The notes below the pieces were generated by a model that was not told where the DNA came from, did no database searches, and saw only the letters and a program-made list of their open reading frames with translations. From Actinomycetes bacterium (GTDB lineage Bacteria > Actinomycetota > Acidimicrobiia > Acidimicrobiales > RAAP-2), in the NCBI GenBank assembly GCA_021781315.1, contig JAJXXB010000264.1, positions 1 through 6,320 of the forward strand: 6,320 bases of DNA, in the 5' to 3' direction. Shown piece after piece: positions 1 through 5,486 of this stretch. How positions within the stretch are numbered: the first letter of the stretch is position 1; each line of letters begins with the position of its first letter. Position numbers and translations under genes: made by a program.

Positions 1-92
1 GTAAACTCCGCAAGCCCGAGCCGTACAAGGGCAAGGGCGTGCGCTACCTCGGCGAGCGCGTTCTGCGCAAGGCCGGAAAGGCGGCTAAGTAA
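1..92 (+). CDS. rplF: 50S ribosomal protein L6, C-terminal end (partial)
   Basis: Only the last 29 residues and the TAA stop (90-92) are in the window. The reading frame enters at base 3, and bases 1-2 complete a codon that starts outside. The tail contains [16 protein letters not shown], the highly conserved C-terminal motif of bacterial L6, followed by a lysine-rich end. L6 binds 23S rRNA near the sarcin-ricin loop and the factor-binding site of the 50S subunit. Its stop codon shares one base with the rplR start (TAATG), which indicates translational coupling. The order L6-L18-S5-L30-L15 is that of the spc operon and confirms the call despite the short fragment. Confidence 0.95.
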   Translation, partial: KLRKPEPYKGKGVRYLGERVLRKAGKAAK

Positions 93-445
93 TGGCCCGT
101 TCCACACTCGAGCTGCGTCAGCGCCGCCACGCGCGCGTGCGCCGGCGCCTGTCCGGAACTCCCGAGCGCCCGCGCGTCGCGGTGTTCCGCTCGCACAAGC
201 ACATCTCCGCCCAGATCATCGATGACGTGGCGGGGCGCACCCTGGCCGCGGCCTCGTCCGTCGAGCCCGCCCTGCGCGGCGCCGGCGGCAACATCGAGGG
301 TGCCAAGACGGTCGCCACCGTGCTCGCCGAGCGGGCCAAGGCGGCCGGAGTGACGACCGTGGTCTTCGACCGCGGCGGATTCGACTACCACGGGCGCATC
401 GCCGCATTTGCGGAGACCCTGCGCGCCGGCGGACTGGAGTTCTAA
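92..445 (+). CDS. rplR: 50S ribosomal protein L18
   Basis: The product is 117 residues, the usual bacterial L18 length. It starts with a very basic N-terminal tail (residues 1-25, rich in Arg), continues with the RPRVAVFRS strand, and ends with the family signature [12 protein letters not shown] plus a C-terminal GGLEF. L18 binds 5S rRNA with L5 and L25 in the central protuberance of the 50S subunit. The ATG overlaps the rplF stop by one base, and the TAA stop overlaps the rpsE ATG by one base (TAATG at both ends). Its own Shine-Dalgarno is weak (GGAAAGG at 75-81), so re-initiation after rplF is likely. Nothing is missing or unusual. Confidence 0.98.
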   Translation: MARSTLELRQRRHARVRRRLSGTPERPRVAVFRSHKHISAQIIDDVAGRTLAAASSVEPALRGAGGNIEGAKTVATVLAERAKAAGVTTVVFDRGGFDYHGRIAAFAETLRAGGLEF

Positions 446-993
446 TGGCTGAAGAGCAGTACGAAGAGCGCACCATCAAGGTGAACCGCGTGTCCAAGGT
501 GGTCAAGGGCGGACGTCGCTTCTCCTTCACCGCCCTCATGGTCATCGGCGACGGCAAGGGCAAGGTCGGTCTGGGATACGGCAAGGCCAAGGAAGCCGGA
601 CTCGCCGTGCAGAAGGGCATCGAGGAGGCGCGCAAGAACCTCTTCGACGTGCCCCTCGCGGGCTCGACCATCGTCTACCCCGTGCTGGGCGCCTCGGGCG
701 CCGGGCGCGTGCTGATGAAGCCCGCGGCCCCGGGAACCGGCGTCATCGCCGGCGGCGCCGCGCGCGCCATCCTCGAGATGGCCGGCGTGAAGGACATCAT
801 CGCCAAGTCGTTGGGCTCGTCCAACGGCATCAACGTGGCGCACGCGACGATCGAGGGCCTCAAGCAGCTGCGCCGGCCCGAGGACATCGCCGCCTCGCGC
901 GACCACGCCATCGACCACGTCATCCCCACCGGCACTCTGCGGGCCTACCGCGAGCGCCAGCGTGAGGGCGACCTGTTCAAGACGGAGGGTTAA
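445..993 (+). CDS. rpsE: 30S ribosomal protein S5
   Basis: The product is 182 residues, within the normal range for S5. The N-terminal double-stranded-RNA-binding-like S5 domain covers about residues 7-70, with the [10 protein letters not shown] loop at 19-28. This loop corresponds to the region altered in spectinomycin-resistant mutants of other bacteria; here it looks wild type. The C-terminal domain (about 80-155) carries [16 protein letters not shown] and [16 protein letters not shown], both diagnostic. S5 sits on the solvent side of the 30S subunit near helix 34 and contributes to decoding fidelity. A GGAG at 436-439 lies 5 nt before the ATG, and the start overlaps the rplR stop. The C-terminal tail is charged ([11 protein letters not shown]). 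Confidence 0.98.
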   Translation: MAEEQYEERTIKVNRVSKVVKGGRRFSFTALMVIGDGKGKVGLGYGKAKEAGLAVQKGIEEARKNLFDVPLAGSTIVYPVLGASGAGRVLMKPAAPGTGVIAGGAARAILEMAGVKDIIAKSLGSSNGINVAHATIEGLKQLRRPEDIAASRDHAIDHVIPTGTLRAYRERQREGDLFKTEG

Positions 994-995
994 GG

Positions 996-1181
996 ATGGG
1001 TCAACTCAAGGTCACCCAGATCCGCTCGTCGATCGCCACCAAGCCCAAGCATCGCGGGACTCTGCGCGCGCTGGGACTTCGCGGGATCGGCCAGTCCAAC
1101 GTGCTGCCGGACCGTCCCGAGATCCACGGGATGATCGCCCGGGTGCCGCACCTGATCAAGGTAGAAGAGGTTTCGTCATGA
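996..1181 (+). CDS. rpmD: 50S ribosomal protein L30
   Basis: The product is 61 residues, the standard size of bacterial L30. It begins KVTQIRSSIATKPKHRGTL, the typical first strand and loop, followed by LRALGLRGIGQSNVLPDRPEI and an IARVPHLIKVEE end, all family hallmarks. L30 is a small 23S rRNA-binding protein of the 50S subunit and is encoded between S5 and L15 in many bacteria, as here. A good Shine-Dalgarno (GGAGGG, 984-989) sits inside the rpsE 3' end, 6 nt before the ATG, and only 2 nt separate the genes. The TGA stop overlaps the rplO ATG (ATGA). Confidence 0.97.
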   Translation: MGQLKVTQIRSSIATKPKHRGTLRALGLRGIGQSNVLPDRPEIHGMIARVPHLIKVEEVSS

Positions 1182-1663
1182 AGTTGCACGACCTGCACTC
1201 GCCCGAGGGCTCGACGCACCGCAAGAAGATCGTCGGACGCGGCATCGGCGGCAAGGGCGGCAAGACCGCCGGCCGTGGCACCAAGGGCCAGAAGGCCCGC
1301 CGCCAGATTCCCGCCGGCTTCGAGGGCGGCCAGCTGCCCCTCGTCCAGCGCATCCCGAAGCTCAAGGGCTTCACCAACCCGTTCCGCGTCGAGTACACCC
1401 CGGTGAACCTCGACGCTCTGGCCGGCCTCGGCCAGAGCCAGGTGGACCTCGAGGGAATCGTCGCGGCGGGACTCGCGCGCAAGGGCGACCTCGTCAAGGT
1501 CCTCGGCCGCGGTGAACTGACCAGCGCCCTGCACGTCTCGGCCCACGGCGTCTCGGCGTCGGCGCGCGCGGCCATCGAGGCCGCCGGCGGCTCGGTGACG
1601 ATCCTCGACAAGCCCTTCAAGGTTCGCCCGGCGGCTGCGGGCAACCAGCACCAGAACCGCTAA
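1178..1663 (+). CDS. rplO: 50S ribosomal protein L15
   Basis: I chose the ATG at 1178 (161 residues). It gives the canonical N-terminus MKLHDLHSPEG, overlaps the rpmD stop as ATGA and has AGAGG at 1166-1170, 7 nt upstream. The frame is open upstream to a GTG at 962, but that stretch shadows rpsE and rpmD. The Gly/Lys/Arg-rich rRNA-binding tail lies at residues 15-45 (GRGIGGKGGKTAGRGTKGQ), followed by GFEGGQLPLVQRIPKLKGF. The C-terminal globular domain (about 75-150) ends with the conserved SASARAAIEAAGGSV stretch. L15 organises 23S rRNA and is a late-assembling 50S protein. The final ten or so residues (AAAGNQHQNR) are a short, less conserved extension. Confidence 0.97.
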   Translation: MKLHDLHSPEGSTHRKKIVGRGIGGKGGKTAGRGTKGQKARRQIPAGFEGGQLPLVQRIPKLKGFTNPFRVEYTPVNLDALAGLGQSQVDLEGIVAAGLARKGDLVKVLGRGELTSALHVSAHGVSASARAAIEAAGGSVTILDKPFKVRPAAAGNQHQNR

Positions 1664-1667
1664 GCCC

Positions 1668-2957
1668 GTGCTGACGCGACTCGGCAACATCTTCCGGGTG
1701 CCGGACCTTCGCAACAAGGTCCTGTTCACGATCGCCATCATCGGCCTGTACCAGCTGGGCGCCAACCTGCCGATCCCCGGCGTGAGTTGGTCCCAGGTCC
1801 AGCTACTGCAGTCCAAGGCCGGCGCGAGCGGCGTCCTGGGATTCCTGAACCTGTTCTCGGGCGGCGCGCTGACCCGACTCGCGGTCTTCGGACTGGGCGT
1901 CATGCCCTACATCACGAGTTCGATCGTCATCCAGTTGCTCACGACCGTCATCCCCAAGCTCGAGCAGTGGCGCGACCAGGGCGCGGTGGGCCAGAAGCAC
2001 ATCACCCAGACGACGCGCTACCTGACCATCGGTCTGGCACTGCTGCAGTCGACCGGCCTGATCTACGCCTTCCACGGCCACGACCAGGCGCTGCTGGGAT
2101 TCAACATCGACCTGATCCCCAAGTTCACGCTGTGGCTGGGCCTGTTCATGGTGGCGATCATGACCGCGGGCACCGCGTTCGTGATGTGGCTCGCCGAGCT
2201 GATCACCCAGCGCGGCATCGGCCAGGGCATGTCTCTACTCATCTTCGCCAACGTCGTCGCCGGCCTGCCCTCGGGCGGGCGCGCGGTCTACGCCGAGGGT
2301 GGCGCGTTCAAGTTCGTCGTCCTGCTCGTGATCTCCATCGCGCTGCTGGTGCTGATCGTCTTCATGGACAACGGCCAACGGCGAATCCCGGTCACCTTCG
2401 CGCGCCGGGTCGTCGGTCGCAAGGAGATGGGTGGCAACTCCACCTACATCCCCTTGAAGGTCAACCAGTCCGGCGTGATCCCGATCATCTTCGCGTCCTC
2501 GGTGCTCTACATCCCGGTGCTGCTGTCCAACGTGGTGCCCTGGACGGGATTCCAGAACTTCGTCAACACCTCGCTGCACCCGACGAACTTCTTCTACATC
2601 CTCTCTGACTTCGTGCTGATCCTGGCCTTCACGTTCTTCTACGTCTACATCGCCTTCGAGCCGCACCAGCAGGCCGAGATGCTGCGCCAGCAGGGTGGCT
2701 TCGTGCCGGGCATCCGCCCGGGGCTACCCACCGAGAAGTACTTCGCGCGCATGCTCAGTCGCATCACGACCGTGGGCGCGACGTTCCTCGCCTCGGTCGC
2801 GGTGGTGCCGAGCATCCTGATGGCGCTGTGGAGCATCAACCGGTTCCCGTACTACGGCACCACGCTGCTGATCGCGGTGGGTGTGGCGCTCGAGACGATG
2901 CGCCAGATCGACTCCCAGCTCATGATGCGCAACTACGAGGGCTTCCTCAAGCGCTAG
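1668..2957 (+). CDS. secY: Preprotein translocase subunit SecY
   Basis: SecY is the pore-forming membrane protein of the SecYEG channel, exporting unfolded proteins (with SecA) and inserting membrane proteins (with the ribosome/SRP). The product is 429 residues with ten hydrophobic segments, roughly at 17-37, 68-93, 117-136, 153-175, 183-200, 214-233, 266-290, 308-330, 367-391 and 396-413. Diagnostic motifs are ANLPIPGV (about 32-39), GVMPYITSSI (77-86), TQRGIGQGMSLLIF (180-193), IPLKVNQSGVIPIIFASS (261-278), GGFVPGIRPG with Arg350 in the cytosolic loop that contacts SecA/ribosome, and the C-terminal MRNYEGFL. The GTG start at 1668 gives the expected short cytosolic N-terminus (RVPDLRNKVLFT). 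It is 4 nt after the rplO stop and has no evident Shine-Dalgarno, so coupling to rplO is inferred. No disruption is seen. Confidence 0.98.
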   Translation: MLTRLGNIFRVPDLRNKVLFTIAIIGLYQLGANLPIPGVSWSQVQLLQSKAGASGVLGFLNLFSGGALTRLAVFGLGVMPYITSSIVIQLLTTVIPKLEQWRDQGAVGQKHITQTTRYLTIGLALLQSTGLIYAFHGHDQALLGFNIDLIPKFTLWLGLFMVAIMTAGTAFVMWLAELITQRGIGQGMSLLIFANVVAGLPSGGRAVYAEGGAFKFVVLLVISIALLVLIVFMDNGQRRIPVTFARRVVGRKEMGGNSTYIPLKVNQSGVIPIIFASSVLYIPVLLSNVVPWTGFQNFVNTSLHPTNFFYILSDFVLILAFTFFYVYIAFEPHQQAEMLRQQGGFVPGIRPGLPTEKYFARMLSRITTVGATFLASVAVVPSILMALWSINRFPYYGTTLLIAVGVALETMRQIDSQLMMRNYEGFLKR

Positions 2958-2959
2958 TG

Positions 2960-3616
2960 ATGTCGCGACTCGTCCTGGTCATCCTCGGCAAGCAGGGGGC
3001 GGGCAAGGGCACGCAGTGCGCCCGGCTGTCCGCGCGCTACCAGATCCCCCACGTCTCGACCGGGGACATCCTGCGCGCCGCGGTCAAGGCCGGTAGCCCC
3101 CTGGGCCGCGAGGTGAAGTCGGTGCTCGACGCCGGGGCCCTGGTCTCCGATGACCTGGTGAACCGTCTGGTGGCCGAGCGCTTCGACGAGCCCGACGCCC
3201 GGGGCGGCGCCCTGCTCGACGGCTTTCCGCGCACGCCCGGCCAGGCGAGCGCGCTCGACGAGCTGCTGGGCGAGGACGGCGTGAGCCTCTGCATCAACCT
3301 CGACGTACCTAACGAGCTCGCCGTGGCGCGACTGTCGGCGCGGCGCGTGTGCGTCGAGTGCGGCACGATCTATCGCGACACCGACCCCGAGGCCGTCTCG
3401 GGCACCTGCTCCAAGTGCGGCGGCGACGTCATCCAGCGAAGCGACGACGCCCCCGAGGCGATCGCGGCCCGTCTGGCGCTCTACGAGCGCGACACGGCGC
3501 CGTTGCTTGACTTCTACGCCGCGCGCGGCCTTCTGGTCACGGTGGACGGGGCGCGCGACGCCGACGTGGTGACCGCCGAGATCGAGTCGACGCTCGCCGA
3601 GCGGGGCCTGGCGTGA
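2960..3616 (+). CDS. adk: Adenylate kinase, long-lid zinc-binding type
   Basis: This cytosolic enzyme catalyses ATP + AMP = 2 ADP. The product is 218 residues from the ATG at 2960; a GTG directly before it (2957, sharing a base with the secY stop TAG) would add one residue. The P-loop is GKQGAGKGTQ (10-19), where most homologues have Pro in place of Gln12. The AMP-binding region has STGDILR (33-39) and DGFPRT (87-92). The lid is the long form with Cys131-x2-Cys134 and Cys150-x2-Cys153, the pattern of structural-zinc adenylate kinases. RSDDAPEAIAARL (160-172) supplies the conserved lid arginine and acidic residues. Lid residue roles are from the family; zinc binding itself is inferred. Mycobacterial enzymes have a short lid without these cysteines. 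Placement between secY and map is classical. Confidence 0.97.
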   Translation: MSRLVLVILGKQGAGKGTQCARLSARYQIPHVSTGDILRAAVKAGSPLGREVKSVLDAGALVSDDLVNRLVAERFDEPDARGGALLDGFPRTPGQASALDELLGEDGVSLCINLDVPNELAVARLSARRVCVECGTIYRDTDPEAVSGTCSKCGGDVIQRSDDAPEAIAARLALYERDTAPLLDFYAARGLLVTVDGARDADVVTAEIESTLAERGLA

Positions 3617-4353
3617 GGCGCAGCGCCGACGAGCTGGCCAAGATGCGCAAGGCCGGCCGCGTGGTCGCCGAGATCCACGAGGCGACGCGCGCGGCGATAC
3701 GGCCCGGCGTGACGACCGCCGAGATCAACGAGGTCGCCGCCGACGTGCTCGCCAATCGCGGCGCGCGCTCGAACTTCTTGAACTACCACGGGTTCCCGGC
3801 GGTGATCTGCACCAGTCCCAACGACATGATCGTCCACGGCATCCCCGGCGACTACGTCCTCAAAGAGGGCGACATCATCTCGGTGGACTGCGGGGCGATC
3901 GTCGAGGGCTATCACGGTGACGCCGCCTACACGGTGGGCGTGGGCGAGATCAGCGACGTGGCGCGCCGACTCATCGAGGTGACCGAGCGCTCCCTGTGGG
4001 CCGGCGTCGCCCAGCTCGTGGCCGGCAACCGGCTCCACGAGGTGGGCCGCGCGGTCCAAGACGTGGCCGAGGCCGCCGGCTTCTCCGTGGTGCGCGAGTA
4101 CGTGGGCCACGCGATCGGCACCGCGATGCACGAGAGCCCCCAGGTGCCCAACTACTGGCCGGGCACGCCGGGTCCGACGCTCAAGACCGGCATGGTCTTC
4201 GCGGTCGAGCCCATGGTCAACGTCGGCACCTTCGACACCTACGTGCTCGACGACGGCTGGAGCGTCATGACCGCCGACGGCAAGCTCTCGGCGCATTTCG
4301 AGCACACGATCGCCGTGACCGACGACGGTCCCGAGGTCTTTACCGTCCTCTAG
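3613..4353 (+). CDS. map: Type I methionine aminopeptidase
   Basis: The enzyme removes the initiator Met from nascent proteins after deformylation. The product is 246 residues from a GTG start that overlaps the adk stop (GTGA), with GCGGGG at 3601-3606 as a weak Shine-Dalgarno. The length fits the minimal type Ia form: it starts directly with RRSADELAKMRKAGRVVAEI and has no N-terminal zinc-finger extension. All five dinuclear metal ligands are present: Asp92 (SVDCG), Asp103 (GDAAYT), His166 (VGHAIG), Glu199 (VEPM) and Glu230 (HFEHT). The substrate-side histidines His75 (VHGIP) and His173 (MHESP) are also there. The usual GHGIG is GHAIG here, a conservative oddity. This is the last gene of the plus-strand cotranscribed run; infA does not follow. 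Confidence 0.97.
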   Translation: MRRSADELAKMRKAGRVVAEIHEATRAAIRPGVTTAEINEVAADVLANRGARSNFLNYHGFPAVICTSPNDMIVHGIPGDYVLKEGDIISVDCGAIVEGYHGDAAYTVGVGEISDVARRLIEVTERSLWAGVAQLVAGNRLHEVGRAVQDVAEAAGFSVVREYVGHAIGTAMHESPQVPNYWPGTPGPTLKTGMVFAVEPMVNVGTFDTYVLDDGWSVMTADGKLSAHFEHTIAVTDDGPEVFTVL

Positions 4354-4365
4354 GCTCTACCGCGC

Positions 4366-4377
4366 GACCCGCGGGTC
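4366..4377. terminator. Possible weak terminator hairpin after map
   Basis: GACCCGCGGGTC is a perfect 12-bp palindrome 12 nt after the map stop. An overlapping alternative stem pairs CCGCG (4360-4364) with CGCGG (4370-4374) across a 5-nt loop. Only a short T-containing stretch (CTTGTTAG) follows, not a proper U-tract, so intrinsic termination is uncertain. It is the best candidate in the gap for the end of the ribosomal-protein transcript, but the palindrome could equally be an operator for the downstream gene. Confidence 0.25.
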
Positions 4378-4378
4378 T

Positions 4379-4387
4379 TGTTAGCCT
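4379..4387 (+). promoter_or_regulatory. Possible extended -10 promoter for the DUF1707 gene
   Basis: TGTTAGCCT contains a TG one base before TAGCCT (4382-4387), which fits the loose TANNNT -10 pattern of high-GC actinobacteria with an extended -10. No good -35 is visible about 17 nt upstream (GC-rich sequence around 4359-4364). A start near 4394-4395 would give a leader of about 38 nt. A separate promoter is expected because this 79-bp gap is by far the largest on the plus strand, but the assignment is by eye only. Confidence 0.3.
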
Positions 4388-4395
4388 CGGGTCCA

Positions 4396-4411
4396 CGGGC
4401 GCGATCGCCCG
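4396..4411. promoter_or_regulatory. Inverted repeat in the leader of the DUF1707 gene
   Basis: CGGGC (4396-4400) and GCCCG (4407-4411) form a 5-bp stem around GCGATC. The core GCGATCGC is itself an 8-bp palindrome. It would lie at the start of the DUF1707 mRNA if the proposed -10 is real. A second small stem, GGGG (4422-4425) with CCCC (4429-4432), overlaps the Shine-Dalgarno GAGGGGG and ends directly at the ATG, so it could affect translation. In DNA this GC-rich such stems arise easily by chance; function is not shown. Confidence 0.22.
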
Positions 4412-4432
4412 GATCAGCGAGGGGGTGGCCCC

Positions 4433-4837
4433 ATGAGCGATCAGCCTGACATGCGGCTCTCGGACCGGGACCGCGACGCCATCGCCGAGCGACTTCGCGA
4501 CGCGCTGGCCGAGGGTCGTCTTGAGCGCAGCGAGTTCGACGAGCGTCTGAGTCGGGTCCTGCGGGCCAAGACCTACGGCGAGGTGGAGGACCTGACGCGT
4601 GACCTGCCCGCCCCGGTGCCGGCGCCCGTGCGCCGCGGGCCCGGCGAGCACGTGCGGGCGGCCGTCGGCTCCCTGGGGGTTCTCTGGGGGATCTGGACGG
4701 TCGTGCTCATCGACGGCGGGGGCGTGCAGGGGTGGTGGCCGCTCTTCGTGACCGTGCCCTGGGTCATCTCCCGCGTCACCGCTCCCGGGCGCGCCCGGCG
4801 CCGCCTCGACGAGGCGTCGAGCGAGGGCGGGTCCTAG
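4433..4837 (+). CDS. DUF1707 domain membrane protein
   Basis: The product is 134 residues with unknown biochemical function. Residues 7-59 are a DUF1707 domain: MRLSDRDRDAIAERLRDAL, then the typical AEGRLERSEFDERL and AKTYGEVEDLTRDLP. A Pro/Ala-rich linker (60-70) follows. Two hydrophobic segments (about 77-93 and 101-115) are separated by a Gly/Trp-rich turn (DGGGVQGWWP), giving a hairpin in the membrane with the domain probably cytosolic. The tail is Arg-rich. The start ATG has GAGGGGG (4419-4425) 7 nt upstream. In actinobacteria DUF1707 is commonly the N-terminal, possibly regulatory module of small membrane proteins; I cannot name a partner. The gene lies 79 bp after map and ends exactly where the convergent response-regulator gene ends. 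Confidence 0.9.
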   Translation: MSDQPDMRLSDRDRDAIAERLRDALAEGRLERSEFDERLSRVLRAKTYGEVEDLTRDLPAPVPAPVRRGPGEHVRAAVGSLGVLWGIWTVVLIDGGGVQGWWPLFVTVPWVISRVTAPGRARRRLDEASSEGGS

Positions 4838-5485
4838 TCAGAGGTCGAAGCTGCGGTGACGCGTCTGCTGGCGCTGGGCGAAGAGCGCGGCCTCGGTGCG
4901 CCGCTGAAAGCCCAACTTGGCGAGGAGGTTCGACACGTAGTTCTTCACCGTCTTCTCGGCCAGGAACATCACCGCGGCGATCTCGCGATTCGAGAGGCCC
5001 TCGCTCAGCAGTTCGAGGATGCGCCGCTCCTGGGTCGAGAGGCTCTCGAGGCGTACGTCTTCGGTGATCTGGCGGCGCAGGCGCTCGCGGGCGCGCTCGA
5101 TCTGGCCCGCGGTCAGGAGCATCTCGCCGTCGGCGACGCGACGGATCGCGGAGACGAGATCGTCGCCGCGCACGTTCTTCAAGACGTAGCCGCGTGCGCC
5201 GGCCAGCACCGACGCGTTCAGGGCCTCGTTGTCGGCGAAGGAGGTGAGCATCAGGCAGGCCAATCCGGCGCGCTTCTCGCGCAGGGTCCGGCACAGGTCC
5301 ACGCCGCTGCCGTCGGGCAGACGCACGTCGAGCACGGCCACGTCCACCTCGTTGAGGTCCACACTGTCGGCCTCGGCGAGCGACCCGGCCTCGGCGACCA
5401 CGCTCAGGTCCTCGTGGGCCTCGAGCAGTTCGCGCAGGCCCCGTCGCACGATCTCGTGGTCGTCGACGAGCAGCAGGCGGATCAC
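4838..5485 (-). CDS. NarL/LuxR-family response regulator, DevR/DosR-like
   Basis: I chose the GTG at 5485 (215 residues). It gives MIRLLLVDDHEIVRRGL, matching the usual start of DevR relatives, and begins 1 nt after the kinase stop (TGA-C-GTG). An in-frame ATG at 5527 would add 14 residues and overlap the kinase by 41 nt. The receiver domain (1-115) has Asp8/Asp9, phospho-acceptor Asp53 (AVLDVRLPDG), Thr81 and Lys103. The LuxR helix-turn-helix (about 149-204) contains MFLAEKTVKNYVS and LAKLGFQRRTEAALFA, very close to mycobacterial DevR (DosR). Lys178, Lys181 and Asn182 match the DevR DNA-contact residues Lys179, Lys182 and Asn183. It is presumably phosphorylated by the adjacent kinase. Redox, hypoxia or dormancy control is inferred from similarity only. 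No strong Shine-Dalgarno is seen, so translation is probably coupled to the kinase. Confidence 0.93.
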   Translation of the reverse strand: MIRLLLVDDHEIVRRGLRELLEAHEDLSVVAEAGSLAEADSVDLNEVDVAVLDVRLPDGSGVDLCRTLREKRAGLACLMLTSFADNEALNASVLAGARGYVLKNVRGDDLVSAIRRVADGEMLLTAGQIERARERLRRQITEDVRLESLSTQERRILELLSEGLSNREIAAVMFLAEKTVKNYVSNLLAKLGFQRRTEAALFAQRQQTRHRSFDL

Positions 5486-5486
5486 G

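Noticed and set aside
962..1177. Upstream GTG extension of rplO to 962
   Set aside because: The extra 72 codons overlap rpsE and rpmD out of frame; L15 proteins start at MKLHDL, which the ATG at 1178 provides with a ribosome-binding site.
1001..1903. Long minus-strand open frame of 300 codons across rpmD, rplO and secY
   Set aside because: It is antisense to three certain genes, shows no recognisable domain, and arises from GC-rich codon structure on the other strand.
2828..2959. Upstream ATG extension of adk to 2828
   Set aside because: It would overlap the end of secY by 130 nt; the adenylate kinase family starts just before the P-loop, at the ATG at 2960.
3514..4305. Minus-strand open frame rich in His, Asp, Val and Gly
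   Set aside because: It is antisense to map; the composition is what reverse-complemented GAC/GTG/GCC codons give, with no family signature.
4401..4408. GCGATCGC octamer, identical to the cyanobacterial HIP1 core
   Set aside because: It is a single copy in a GC-rich non-cyanobacterial context; chance is enough to explain it.
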